Assembly (NCBI GenBank): GCA_027422505.1
Contig: JAPQWV010001573.1
Span: 17,519 to 81,518 of the forward strand
Direction of reading: 5' to 3'
DNA: 64,000 bases
DNA from: Craterostigma plantagineum
Taxonomy: Eukaryota > Streptophyta > Magnoliopsida > Lamiales > Linderniaceae
Part shown: positions 11,750-23,000 of the stretch, in pieces
How the letters are laid out: the number at the start of each line of letters is the position of its first letter
Numbering within the stretch: position 1 is the first letter of the stretch
Position numbers and translations under genes: made by a program
The notes under the pieces: model-generated
Told to the model about the DNA's origin: nothing
Seen by the model: only the letters and a program-made list of their open reading frames with translations
Databases searched by the model: none

Positions 11750-13347
11750 AAAAATAAATTTACATTTGAAAAAGTTACATTAAAAAAAGTTCATTTACCA
11801 GAAGCAGTTATGATTCAAAAGTGGAACAAATTTTTCAAGTATTAACCCGAGAGACATGTTAATTGTTAGTTACTTGATCCAATCATTACATTTTCAAGTG
11901 ATATTGTGAGTTCAAATCGACTTTGACTTCAAATGAAATGTAGGTGCCATGAAAGCCTGTGATTTCACTTTAAAATCTTAATCAGCTATGGAAATCACGG
12001 TGACATTAAAAAAGAACATGAAAAGAAAAAAGAACTTTTGGTTTGAGCTTATATTTCCATCACGAAACTTAAATATGACTAGTACTCTTTGCACACTCAA
12101 ATGCTCTACATATATAATATTAGTTCTTTAAAATTTGCAATGGTTAATTGAAATTAGAATTAAAATTTAATTATGCATATAATTTATTAACCTAAAGGTA
12201 TAAGAATTAGCGAAACATAGTAATTAAAGCATAGTGAGTGATTTTCTCAAACTTATATTCATTTTTTTTTTTGTAAAGTTGCAGACCAAGGGGTAGTTTA
12301 TAGTCCTCCGACGCTTAATATATTATCTTTACTCTTTTATTAATTGTCAAGGGCACTTAAAAACTGCTTTTTTTATTCAAATTTGGTGTATCAATTACAC
12401 CAAAATTCCTAGCCAATTTACAGTTATTTAATAGAGAATAAGACCCATCGAAAGAAACTGCCCCACTATCTCTGTAGCAAATTTTGATTATTTTATTTGA
12501 CGTGTGACAAAAAAATTGTTCTACAATTTTTAAAAAATAACTGTGCACATTACACTGTGCCGAACTATCTAGTACTAGTTTATTTTGCACACTCAAATGC
12601 ATGTTCTATATAATACCTGCATATTAATTTAAAAAATTATTAACTAAATATAGAAAGGCAAAATTGAGAATATAAAAATATCATGTAGTGGGTTGTTCTA
12701 TTTAAGACCAATGTCAGTTTATCCTAAGCCTTCACACTAAGGGACATTGAAGATTTGGGACCAAAGCAACGTGAAGAATGAGGCATAATTATGTACTACA
12801 TATAATATGACATTAGCTCTTCCATATTATATTTTGGCATGTATCAATAGTTTTGCCTATAAAAGGCTTATTTGTCGTCACTTTTCAGTAAGAGATAATG
12901 GAAAACGTTTATTCACGTCTATTCATATATTTGTTCCATATCATAATCATATTATTAGCATTAATAAAATCAACTTAGCTTAAAAGTATTTATAATAGTA
13001 ATATATTATTGGGAGTGATATTGATAGGTTATTTATTTTTTCTTTTCATGTATGTGCCACAATGTCGTCGTAGTTGTCCCACTTCTATTTTCCAGTGAAA
13101 TGATGAAAGCGACGGCAACAGGCCAAAGCTTAGAAAAGTCGAAATCCATGTTCCTACGTCAACAGAAAGTCCACAGTCACGTACTAGATGGCCTTTTTTG
13201 AATTGAAGGTAAACTTATCGTTATATTTGATAACAAACACTAAAAGAAACATTTTAAACATTCATTACTGTATTTTTGTATACCGGTATTGGCATCATCC
13301 TTTGGTGAACCTTTTCTTCTCCTTTATCTTTGAAAGATATTTATATA

Positions 13348-13577
13348 TTCCCTCCGTCCCATTAGTTTTTTTGTACATTTTACCATATCGGGCGTCCCGC
13401 TAGCTTTTGTACATTTTCTAATTAGCAAAAAAACTATGACAAACAATCAATATAAAAATATTAAATTCTTAAAAGACGTGTCAAAATATACACTTTTTAT
13501 CTTTTAATTGTACTATATTATTTAAATATTCAGTTTAAAAACTGCCAAATGTTCATAAATAAATGGGACAGAGAGAG
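13348..13577. mobile_element. Stowaway MITE, about 230 bp
   Basis: The left end TTCCCTCCGTCCC and right end GGGACAGAGAGAG are slightly diverged Stowaway termini flanked by TA. Unit A continues uninterrupted across the equivalent position, so this copy landed in unit B after duplication. Confidence 0.88.
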
Positions 13578-13772
13578 TATTATTTAAGTTTCCTCAAGAA
13601 GTATAATTTTTCAAGTAATTGACCCGAGAGACATGTTAATTAACGGATCAAATCATAACATTTTCAAGTGAACATTGTGAGGTCAAATCGCATTAGACTG
13701 TTTGATTAGTATATATGTGTAGGCAAATTAATGTAGGTGCCATGAAAGTTGTGATTTCACTTAAAAATCTTA

Positions 13773-14167
13773 CGGGCAATTTGATGTCAGGTCCCAACAT
13801 AAGTTTCATTTAGGTTTCAGGCCCCTGTCAGCAATTTTTTAGTTTTAAGAACCCGAATTCTGCAGTACCACTTCATTGCTCTGCAGTACCACTTCATTGT
13901 TCTTCAGTATCACTTCATTGTTCTGCAATACCACTTTCATTTTTCTACAGTAACAATTAAGTCGTACTGCAGAACAATGAAGTGGTACTGAAGAACAACA
14001 AAGTGGTACTGCATAACAATTAAATGGTACTGCAGAACAATGAAATGGTAATTCAGAACAATGAAATTGTACTGCAAAAATCGGGTCCTTAAAACTAAAA
14101 ATTTTCTGACAGGGGCCTGAATCCGATTTTAAAACTGAAATGGGGCCTGAATCATAATTAACACAAA
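13773..14167. mobile_element. Hairpin element with 21-bp repeats in inverted arms
   Basis: This unit B insertion has inverted outer arms sharing CAGGCCCCTGTCAG followed by TTTTTAGTTTTAA. Inside them are four to five tandem copies of a 21-bp unit (about 13857-13960, core CAGTACCACTTCATTGTT) and then a similar number in opposite orientation (about 13966-14080). The whole could fold as one long hairpin. The minus-strand open frame across it is a Cys/Ser/Val/Pro low-complexity product of the repeat. Target duplication and superfamily are unclear. Confidence 0.65.
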
Positions 14168-14232
14168 ATTCAGATATGGAAATCACGGTGACATTAAAAA
14201 TAAAAACATGAAAAAAGAACTTTGGTTTCAGC

Positions 14233-14739
14233 CAATGTTTTAAAAAGCGTAATGCGTAATGCGTCGCATTTTCACTCGAATATCGCGTAGCGTAAATAGC
14301 GTTGCGTATTGCGTGAGTATTTTGGGCAATCAATTTATATTGTAAATATATATTTTATTATGTAACCAATATAAATATGCTACAAAATCATCTATATTCC
14401 TCTACGAATTTAATGAAATAAAAACAAGAGATACAATTTGTTGATTCGATTTTGAAATTATGTATAAAATATTACGTATTAAAAGGAATATTACAAACAA
14501 ATAATGAAATAGGTCTAAAAGATTTTTAATCGTATTTATAATCGAATTTATACTCAGCCCAACACATAAATGGACCCAAATTTGAATAATCCAGCCCATT
14601 AGGAAGAATTTTTTAGTTATTTAAAGAAACAAAAGATAAAAACAGGAAACGCTAAAAAGAAAACGCGTCGTAGCGTTTTGAACAAAAATAACGCCGTAGC
14701 GCGCGACGTGGCGCGCTATAGTCCGCTTTTTAAACAACG
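14233..14739. mobile_element. hAT-type MITE, GCGT-rich termini, 507 bp
   Basis: The left end CAATGTTTTAAAAAGCG pairs with a right end whose reverse complement is CGTTGTTTAAAAAGCG. The flanks GTTTCAGC (14225-14232) and ATTTCAGC (14740-14747) are 8-bp duplications with one mismatch, as expected for hAT. Subterminal GCGT/ACGC motifs cluster at both ends. Unit A shows the empty site. Confidence 0.8.
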
Positions 14740-15062
14740 ATTTCAGCATATATTTCCATCACGAAACTTAAACATGACTAGTACTCATTGCACACTCAAA
14801 TGTGTTTGCAATTTGCATATATAGATATATAATATAAGTTTTTTATATTTAAATTTGTTAATTTAAATTTAGTTATGCATATATAAATTATAAAATTAAA
14901 GGTATAAGAATTAACTAAAATAGTAATTAACTAAAATTAGTAATTAAAAGGATAGTGAGTGATTTTTTCAACTTTTTATTATTTTTTGTAAATTTGCAGA
15001 CCAAGGGTTGTTTATAGGCCCCCGACGCTTAATACAATACTTGTATTTCTGGCACACTCTAC

Positions 15063-15723
15063 GGGGGTGTTTATTTCAGGTGATCCAATATTACAGTGAT
15101 ATGCACATCACGGTGATGTGGGTATCAACGGAATGTCGATCAAGGTGATATGTCATCAGTGTGTTTTTTTAAGGTTATATTTCATTTTACAGATCAACGT
15201 GATATTGAAGTATTCTGTTTGTTAATCACTGTGATTTTAGGGTGATGTTGTATAAATGTCATATTTGACCCTATTGACTTAAATAATGTGCTAAATTTTT
15301 TTAAGGTGATATTTTATGTGATAATCATTAATATATTAAAATATACATTTAATTTATAAGTATTATTATATTTGTATTTTTTAAATATAAGTTTAATATT
15401 TTTAAATAAGTGAAATATTTTTAAGATTTAATTATGTTAATCATGCAATTATATTTATAATGGCATATAAAGTAATAATGCTAAAATATGAGGGATATTC
15501 TCGTGCATTAAAAAGTTAGATAGACCACCTCATCACCGTGATGTTGGATCACCTAGGTTTTCTAGGGTGATCTGACATATGAAATATCACCATATTTTCA
15601 TCACTTAGGTGATCCATCATTCCGGTGATGACCCATCACCTAGACTAAACAAACACAGTGATAAGTAGTAAACGAGAGGATCACGGTGATGTTTTGGAAG
15701 ATCACCCCAAAACAAACACCCCC
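15063..15723. mobile_element. Harbinger-like MITE, 661 bp
   Basis: The ends are GGGGGTGTTTATTTCAGG and, reversed, GGGGGTGTTTGTTTTGGG. The flanking trinucleotide TAC (15060-15062, 15724-15726) would be a 3-bp target duplication. GGGG-TGTTTG ends with 3-bp duplications fit PIF/Harbinger, though the usual target is TAA or TTA. The interior holds many GTGATC and CGGTGATG motifs in both orientations. Confidence 0.72.
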
Positions 15724-16155
15724 TACGTGTGTGTAATGAAATAAAGTTAATTCTTGTTAAATAGTTTTAGTAAGTAATATACTAACAGAATTTGATAATT
15801 ATTAGAAGGTTATGGAACGTGTTAGTAAATCTTTTTTATTTTTTTAACAGTTGTACAAAAAGTCTGATTGGTCAATTGAAACAAATCAATTGACGGTTTA
15901 TCCAAACCCCTCACCCTTAATAATTGAATAGATACTAGTTTGAGTGTGCTGTATAATGCATGTATATTAATTTATGAAATTATTAACTAAATATAGATGG
16001 GCAAAATTGAGAATATAAAATATCATGTATTGGTTAGTTCTATTTAATATAATTTTCTAATTTAATTTACGGACCAATGAAATTTATCTTAAGCCAAAAT
16101 AAAAAGAGTATAGTTAACAGTTCCTCACAAAAATATTAAGAAAATGCTAATTTCG

Positions 16156-16212
16156 GGGTCTTTTTAAAAAATGGCCTTTGACGCGGTCAAGTTTAAAAAA
16201 ATAGCACTCTTG
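16156..16212 (+). repeat. Left terminal inverted repeat of the MULE
   Basis: It starts directly after the 10-bp duplication GCTAATTTCG. It matches the reverse complement of 30634-30690 with scattered mismatches up to the motif AATAGCAC, beyond which similarity fades. Confidence 0.8.
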
Positions 16213-16639
16213 ACTTTTTTTTTGGTCAATAGCACTCTTTTTAATTAACACTTAATCATCTTTTCGTAATCCCTTATTATTAATAAAAAAAAAGAAAAAC
16301 AAAAATAAATACAACGCCTGAAATGAATTAAAAGCTGCACGTCCATTTTGCAGCAGAAAGCATTCATTCCACTCCACCTCACCGAATTATTCTTCTTCTT
16401 CGTCCTCGTCCTTAAGAGAAATTCCCCGACCTCATATCGCGCTTCTTCACAGTGGAAGGAAACTGGAAAGTCCTCGGCGAACGAAAGATTCGAACCTCAC
16501 GCTTCAGTGTAAGTATTTTTCCGGTCGTATTTTGAATATAACCATCTAAATCTGTAACTCTCAGTCCTAAACCCTTCCAATGGGTTCTCAAAGCTTCGGA
16601 AATTCCGGTTTGGAAGGCCGAACATGTTCATTGTTTTTA

Positions 16640-17005
16640 CTTCCAGGTGATCCGGGACCCTGCTTGAAAGCAGAGCAGGCTACCCGCGCGTTCCGCGCGT
16701 TACAACGTGGGACCCCACATTAAAGCAGGAGTCCCGCACATTAGTGCGGCGAGTAAATCACGGGACCTGCACATAAATTCACGGGACCCGCCCATAAATT
16801 CACGGGCCCCGCGCATCAGTGCATTGTCCCCGCACATTAGGGCAGGCCCATTAGATCATGGGACCCGCGCATAAATGCAGGGTACCTGCGCGTAAACACA
16901 GGGGACCCGCGCATGCTTCATGCGGTAGAGCTTGGGTCCCGTGCACAGAGCTTGGTCCCGCGCACTAGAGCTTGGGTCCCGTGTACTAGAGCTTGGTCCC
17001 GCGTT
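16640..17005. repeat. GGGTCCC/GGGACCC array A
   Basis: About fifteen short GC-rich units centred on GGGACCC or GGGTCCC are separated by 15-25 bp, many of the form GGGACCCGCGCATAAA. It lies just upstream of the TATA box of the DEK_C-like gene. The units are related but not identical, unlike a simple satellite. Confidence 0.8.
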
Positions 17006-17047
17006 ATATGTTATGGTTTTGGGAAGCTCTTACGGCGTTTTGCAAGC

Positions 17048-17055
17048 TATATAAG
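17048..17055 (+). promoter_or_regulatory. Putative TATA box of the DEK_C-like gene
   Basis: CTATATAAGG lies about 75 bp before the ATG at 17124 and just after array A, a plausible core promoter position. Confidence 0.5.
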
Positions 17056-17123
17056 GCTTGGATTTATCAAACACACAGCATCTAACATTTTTAAAAAATA
17101 ATCCCAGAAACAAAACAGGAAGA

Positions 17124-17498
17124 ATGGTGACGGACGCCCAAATCGTCGCCCGCCTCCACGAAATCGTCCGTCACTCGGACCCCTGGACTACCACGGCCGC
17201 CGCCGTCCGCCGCCGTCTGGAGGCCGACCTCGGTGTCGACCTCTCCCAAAGGAGGGCGTGGATCGTGGCCGAGATCGACAGATTCCTAAACGGCGACGAC
17301 GATGCTCTCGAGGTCGACGACGACGATGTTATGAGCGAAGTTATCGAAGGACAAGCACCCGAGGCTGTCCGAAATGACGATGACGAGGCTGAGAGCGAAG
17401 TGATCCAAGGCCCAGGTTGGATCGAGGTTGTCCGAAACAACGCTGTGCAGAAGGATGTCGACCAAGCTCCGGTTGGTGGAGAAGGGCGAGAAGGGTAG
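17124..17498 (+). CDS. Small protein with DEK_C-like domain, MULE-borne
   Basis: The open frame encodes 124 aa without interruption. Residues 1-55 resemble the DEK C-terminal domain found at the N terminus of plant SWIB-domain and related chromatin proteins: MVTDAQIVARLHEIVRHSD, then VRRRLEADLGVDLS and a W-I-E-I-F pattern. This domain is a small helical fold that binds DNA or chromatin. Residues 56-124 are acidic, Asp/Glu/Val-rich, with two repeats of an SEVI(E/Q)G motif. There is no SWIB domain, so it looks like a captured 5' gene fragment, as in Pack-MULEs. The ATG at 17124 is chosen over an upstream in-frame start because it aligns with the domain start and follows a TATA box. GC content is higher than in the flanks. 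Confidence 0.65.
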   Translation: MVTDAQIVARLHEIVRHSDPWTTTAAAVRRRLEADLGVDLSQRRAWIVAEIDRFLNGDDDALEVDDDDVMSEVIEGQAPEAVRNDDDEAESEVIQGPGWIEVVRNNAVQKDVDQAPVGGEGREG

Positions 17499-17900
17499 AA
17501 TAAATTATTTAATAATTTTATCAATCAAGATATGCTATTCCTATTATTATTGATGTACGTGACCTTGACAATATAATTAGTACTGTATTTAAATTAACTA
17601 TGTTTTATAATGTAATATTTAGTTCCGTTAAAAAATATAGATAGTGCTATGGTATTTAATTTAATTTAATTAGGTTAGTTCAACATAAAGGGGTATTACA
17701 TTAAAGGGTTTTCAGGTTTAACTGCAAGTAACTGACCCGTGATGGAACAGTAAAAGTTAAAAAGCATTTCAGAACCACCACTTTAACTTTCAATTCACTT
17801 CAATCGTTTTCTCCTGCACACAAAACGCCCTGCAAATCGTTTCACTGCAAGTCCAACTATTCTCTGCAAGTAAAACCCAGTCCTAGAGCGTAAATCGACA
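17499..17900. other. Spacer between DEK_C-like gene and ULP gene 1
   Basis: AT-rich sequence with no gene, then a C/A-rich stretch (17760-17900) that probably holds the leader of ULP gene 1. Confidence 0.5.
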
Positions 17901-17977
17901 ATGGCAGTCAACCCGAACACCGAGAAGGTATTTTCTCTACTCTGCGTCTTCTTCAATTTAACGCAGCAAACCCTAAT

Positions 17978-18446
17978 TCGGTGCGGACCCGTGCTGATAA
18001 CATAGGACCGTGCTTAGAATTGAACTGAGCAGGCCCGTTTTCACGGGACCCGCCCATAAAATGATGGGCGGAGCACGGGTCCACTGCGTATAAGCGTGGT
18101 ACCCTGGTTATAACGAGCGGATTCCCTGGTCGCAGCGCATGGGTCTCGTGACCTTGCGCCTGTGAAGAACAACACGGGACCCGCGCGCTACGGTCAGGGG
18201 ACCCGCACGTATAATCAAGGGACCCGCGCTTATATCCAGGGGACCCTTGCCTAGTCCATCATCTTATGGACGGGTCCCGTGAATATACGCAAAGGTCCCG
18301 TGAAAGTAGACACAGATCCCGTGAAGATACGCACAGGTCCCCTGCTCATGCGCAGGGGTCTCAGTCGCATCCTTGCTTGACTGTCAGCATATACGATGCG
18401 GTCCCCTGGCCATATGTGCATAAGGGTTTTCGATTTTCAATATTCA
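17978..18446. repeat. GGGTCCC/GGGACCC array B, in intron 1 of ULP gene 1
   Basis: About twenty GGGACCC/GGGTCCC-type units end in the module GATGCGGTCCCC..GTGCATAAGGGTTTTC, which recurs at the ends of arrays D, E and G. Confidence 0.8.
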
Positions 18447-20071
18447 TATACCAAGTAATTGGCTAAACTGTGTTTTACGTATAAATTAGGTTGTGATGAA
18501 GACGCAGTTGGGCACAGAAGTTCCTGATTGTCGTCCTACAGTGACCTCGCTATACGGCGAGGCCAGCCAGCTGATAAGACAGTGCCTTAACGATGAGGAG
18601 TTGGCCGTATATTATGCCCACAGTCCGTTCGGCCGCCTTGTCATGGCCGAGCCGGACTTTAACCTCTCGATTCAGTTGCTGTGGTACCTTATCCAAAGGC
18701 AGACGGCGCTGCACACCCGCGAAGAGCTGTGGATGGTTGTTGGCAAAAAACCACTTCGATTTTCAAAATCGGAGTATTGCCTAATCACCGGCCTCAAGTT
18801 CGCAGCCGCGATACCGGCGGTGGACCGCGTCGAAGCATTCACGAGGAGGCATTTTGGCGCTAGTTCAACAATTCGCCTGTCGAACGTCAAGCAGGCGTTG
18901 GAGGCCATGTCTGGCGACGAGGAACGTGTGGACGAAGAGAAGCTCAAGTTGGCGGATGTCTACTTCGCCACCGCGGTGTTGCTGCCCTCGAAGGTCCAAG
19001 AAGGACACCGTCGTGTCTTCCTGGGTCCTTCACCTCGCTGAAGACCGGTTTGCTTTCTCAGAGTATCCTTGGGGCAGCGAGGCTTTCAAGGAGGTCATGC
19101 GCGCTGTGAGGAAAAATCTACGGGAGAACCCACGGGAGTGGCTGATAAGTGGGTTCGTTCAGCCACTTCAGGTGATTTATTATTAAGCTTCTTTGCATAC
19201 CTTGTTTTTACATATAAGTAATTGCTAATATTTATTGTGTTATTTGTATTCAGATACTAGCTTATGAGTGCATCTCGGGCATTGGAGAGGCCTATGCGTT
19301 GCGCAAAGAAGAAGATTTCACGCCACGCATGTGCAGGTGGCAGACGAAGGATTGGGTCGCAAGAATTGCCCGAAACAGAAGAGCATCGCAGAGGCGCTAG
19401 CAAGTTCCATGTACTAGCAGGGTTAATAGTACCGTCAGCGGACGAGCTGGAGGCGGCGTACTATAGGGACAGCGTCTTCGACGTTGGGCCGGCACACGAC
19501 CTATACGATCGTGTGACCTTTCTACTCCTGCATGGAGTGGAGGTTAGGTGCTCCCGCGGCCACCGCCGTCGCGGTGAGGGTTCTAGCCGGCAGAATTTGG
19601 TGCCTGAGACCATCGCCCAGATCGAGGGCAGTCAGCGACGCGACACCGATATAATTCAGCATCACGGCCAAATCCCCGAACATCCGCACGGCAACCCCGA
19701 ACCTCCGCACGAGCACGCCTTTCATGCAACACCGGAGACCCCACGATCAAGTGGTCAGGGTTTCGCCTCGGGTCCACGCTTCGATGAATGGCAAAGTCGT
19801 ATGGACCAAAACTTCACCAACTTGTTTGGGCGATTCGACCAACTTGGCACGCAATTGCATCAGTTTCAAGAAGAGAGGGTCGACGGTGGTCGACGAACGA
19901 GAGAAGGTGGGATGCGTACGAGGAACATTGGACGGAAATGCGATCGTGGGCCGACAGCCTCAGGGAGTTGGGGAACTCGGTTCAGGGTTTGGCGAGCAGA
20001 TTTTATCACGGGTCTCGCACTCCGCCTACCGAAGCTCGTTATAGTAAGATATTTATTTATTCTTAATTTTT

Positions 20072-20525
20072 AATTAGTTGCGCAGTTTACTCAACAGTTA
20101 CTATTTACGATGTAGATGTCGATCCAAACGAGTTTGCTAGTGGATCGCACGCTTCACAGCCCGAGTTTGGTGGTGGATTGCACGCTACACCGCCCGAGTT
20201 TGGTCAGTTTTTATACTTAATTTTTTTAATTAGTTGCGCAGATTACTCAACAGTTACTATTTACGATGTAGATGTCGATCCAAACGAGTTTGCTAGTGGA
20301 TCGCACGCTTCACAGCCCGAGTTTGGTGGTGGATTGCACGCTACACCGCCCGAGTTTGGTCAGTTTTTATACTTAATTTTTAATTAGTTGCGCAGATTAC
20401 TCAACAGTTACTATTTACGATGTAGATGTCGATCCAAACGAGTTTGCTAGTGGATCGCACGCTTCACAGCCCGAGTTTGGTGGTGGATTGCACGCTACAC
20501 CGCCCGAGCTTGGTCAGTTTTTATA
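20072..20525 (+). repeat. Triplicated exon with flanking intron, about 155-bp unit
   Basis: Three near-identical head-to-tail units each contain an acceptor (GCGCAG), a 117-nt exon and a donor (GTCAGT). The exons lie at 20086-20202, 20242-20358 and 20396-20512. Each has phase 1 at both ends, so three copies give three in-frame 39-residue repeats containing DVDVDPNEFASGSHASQ. Confidence 0.88.
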
Positions 20526-21935
20526 CTTAAGGACGTGAAAAATAATTTATAGTTATTTTCGAATTTCTTGTATAGATTACGATGAGAGATGGAGGAACAC
20601 ATCGTACATGGGACCGGATGGCTATATTCCGAGCCAGGAGGCATGGGACGGTCACAGTCCGTCTGAATGGGCGCAAAAACGTTACGATGAATATGTCGCA
20701 CCGGCTCGGTCCGATGAAGAGAGACCGCCCGAGGTGGTCGACCCATCGTCGTGGAGGGGCGCTTATGGTCTCGGGGTTCACGAGGCAGTGACGGACATAG
20801 AGGCTCAAGAGGACCACGCTGATCAGTTGGAGACGCACGCCGAGGCTTCGGTTTCTGTCCAAGCCCTCGACAAAGGAAAGGCGTCGTCACAGAACAGACC
20901 CCTGAGCGGACGAAGAAGCCATCTTGGTACACCACGACGCCGTTCACCGATTTCCCTCGACGAATACATCAAACCTCCAAAGCTTTCGGCGTTCGAGCGG
21001 CATATCCAGTTCAAGGTCCAAAACTTGTGGCCAAAAGTCGAAAGTCAGCTAAAAACGGCTTTGCAGATTACCGGCATGAAAGTACAAGGGATCCTAGGAC
21101 AACACGACCCTACATGGCTCCTGAACCTTGCGACTGCGGGTATTAAACTCGATGAGATGGTACGTATATAAATTTACCAAATACCTTTCGTCACCTTACT
21201 TGAATGTGTTAAAAACCGGTTTGCTTTTATTGCAGCATGTCGATGAATGCCTCGCTGGGATCGAACGCATGCAGAAATTTAGCAAATCGGTTGCGAGCAA
21301 AGTCGCGTACATGCCACATACGTTTAAGACGCTCGTCGACGAGCGAGGGGTGCTAAACCTAATGGGAAGCCGTGTGGGAAAGGCTTCAAGAAATTGCTCC
21401 CGTTCGCGAGGGGGGAGGACGAAGATTGGAAATGCAGGTCGTGGGATCTAGCGACCAAAGTTGCCATCCCCATGCGTACGTCAGGACCGATGGGTGTTGT
21501 TCGTTGTTGATGTAAAGGGAAAGGAGTATACGATTTACGACTCCGATGCGCCTCCTGGCTTCGAGCTGCGCTTTATCGCCGACGACATCAACAAACTTCG
21601 GATCGTAATCCCGGCTATTTTCAAGGAACTGAAACTGATAACACGCATGCCTAACAAGGGCAAGAGCTGGCCGGCTAGGTGGTGTCGCGAATTCAGGAAA
21701 CAAAATCAGTAAGTTTTCATGAATGATGCGTTTTATTACTTTGTCGTCGTGTTTAAAAATAAGTGTCTTTTTCGATATGATTTTCAGGGGAGAAGATGGC
21801 GTGGCGATGTTGCGGGCGGCAATGTCGCTTATGATGAAGAAGGACGACGTCTCCCGCCTCAATCAAACTCATATGCAGGCGTTTAGAAAATACCTCGCAT
21901 CTTCTATTTTCAATAATGATTGGGACTCTTTTTAG

Positions 21936-23000
21936 TATACAATTTTATTTTAATTAAAATTTGCGATGTTCACGAACTATTTCATGTGTTGTTGAATTTC
22001 TCCCTTGAATTTTAATTTTACTTGTTTGATTTGTGCATATCGTTTGGTGGATATGAATTTAGGGTTTAGAATTGTGAACGATTGAGTTTCTCTGTGTTTT
22101 CCAACTTTTGTCAGTGAGACTGATGTGTGATTTGACGTAAAAATAAAAGAACTGAATTTTAAGTGATTTGAAATCTTTCTAGTTTTCTGTTTAATTTTAA
22201 TTTTAGTTGTTTGATAGAAGTCATCTGCTTTACGTGTGTTTGATATCAATTTAGGGTTTAGAAATTGTGAGAGGAGATTTTGTCAGTGAGAGTGATGTGT
22301 GAGTTGACATAAAAATAACGCGAATGGCAGTGATTTGACATAACTTAACTTTTTTCATATTAAGTTTTCCGTGTTATCTATGAACGCTCCCTTAGCGGGT
22401 CCCCTGAATACAAGCGCTGGTCCCATGCTCATAACGCACAGGTCCCGTGACCTTTACGAGCGGGTCTTCTGCTTAAATCAAGCAACATTTCGAAGGGACC
22501 AGTCGGGCCCGGCAATGACATGCGGACAATTTTGACGGGACCACGACTGACCCGGACATCTCAGTGTGGGGACTATGCAATCATCGCGGGTCCCCTGTTT
22601 TGAAGAGTGGGTCCGCTGTTCAAAAAATGTGGGTCCCCTATGTTCATGTGCGATTTTTGCAATGTTAATTCATGGAAGTAAGCGATTAATTGAGCGTATT
22701 TATACTTTGTTTATCGTAGACTACAATATAAAGTCATCATAAAATAGCACAGAACAAAAAAAATGGAGGTAATCAAAAGAATTACGTTCACTTTATAAGA
22801 TTGTTACAGCCTACATAAATCACAAACATGAGTATGTTTATCGGTGTGCTCTCTTACTAGATTCACGTCAATGATCGTACGACTCGAAATACATGTTGTA
22901 AAATATATTTTCTTTTTTCTAAACTTGGAGTTAGATATTGTTAATCGAGTGGTTATTTAAATTTATTTTTTTTACGCACACTTAATTTTTATTAATTTTT
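21936..23000. other. Spacer with GGGTCCC array C; no gene
   Basis: AT-rich sequence with a short duplicated motif (AATTTAGGGTTTAGAA near 22057 and 22250). A GGGTCCC-type array (array C) occupies about 22385-22640. No credible coding region. Confidence 0.6.

Larger units (their letters stand above)
10960..12735 (+). repeat. Tandem duplication, unit A 3' part (downstream of LMBR1)
   Basis: This non-coding stretch, beginning in the 3' UTR of LMBR1, matches 12998-16095 segment by segment. Shared landmarks include GTAATATATTATTGGGA, CTACGTCAACAGAA, CCCGAGAGACATGTTAATT, GGAAATCACGGTGACATT and GCAGACCAAGGG. Unit A carries its own insertion at 11328-11749. No gene is seen in it. Confidence 0.8.
12736..16095 (+). 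repeat. Tandem duplication, unit B (LMBR1 body missing)
   Basis: The first 120 bp (about 12745-12850) match sequence upstream of LMBR1 (6435-6555). From about 12998 onward it matches sequence downstream of the gene (10963-12735). The whole coding region is absent between these parts, so unit B looks like a gene duplicate that lost its body and kept its flanks. It has since received four insertions (13348-13577, about 13773-14167, 14233-14739, 15063-15723). No open reading frame in it resembles a gene. Confidence 0.75.
17901..21935 (+). pseudogene. ULP1-like / DUF1985 gene 1 of the MULE
   Basis: Exons inferred: 17901-17927, 18490-19171, 19254-20043, three copies of a 117-nt exon (20086-20202, 20242-20358, 20396-20512), 20576-21159, 21236-21708, 21788-21935. 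Exon 2 encodes DUF1985 (SPFGRLVMAEPDFN, FSKSEYCLITGL, KLADVYFATAVL), a domain typical of plant transposon ULP proteins. The last two exons encode a ULP1-peptidase-like C terminus (WVLFVVDVKGKEYTIYDSD), but the usual His before Trp is Arg and the Asp-Cys-Gly of the active site reads Glu-Asp-Gly. By comparison with gene 2 the protein probably lacks SUMO-protease activity. Frameshifts near 18990 and in exons 3 and 8 break the frame; some could be assembly errors. Intron 1 holds array B. Confidence 0.72.

Noticed and set aside
13845..14333. 162-aa minus-strand frame with Cys/Ser/Val/Pro repeats
   Set aside because: Arises from the 21-bp repeats of a hairpin transposon; not a Cys-rich peptide gene.
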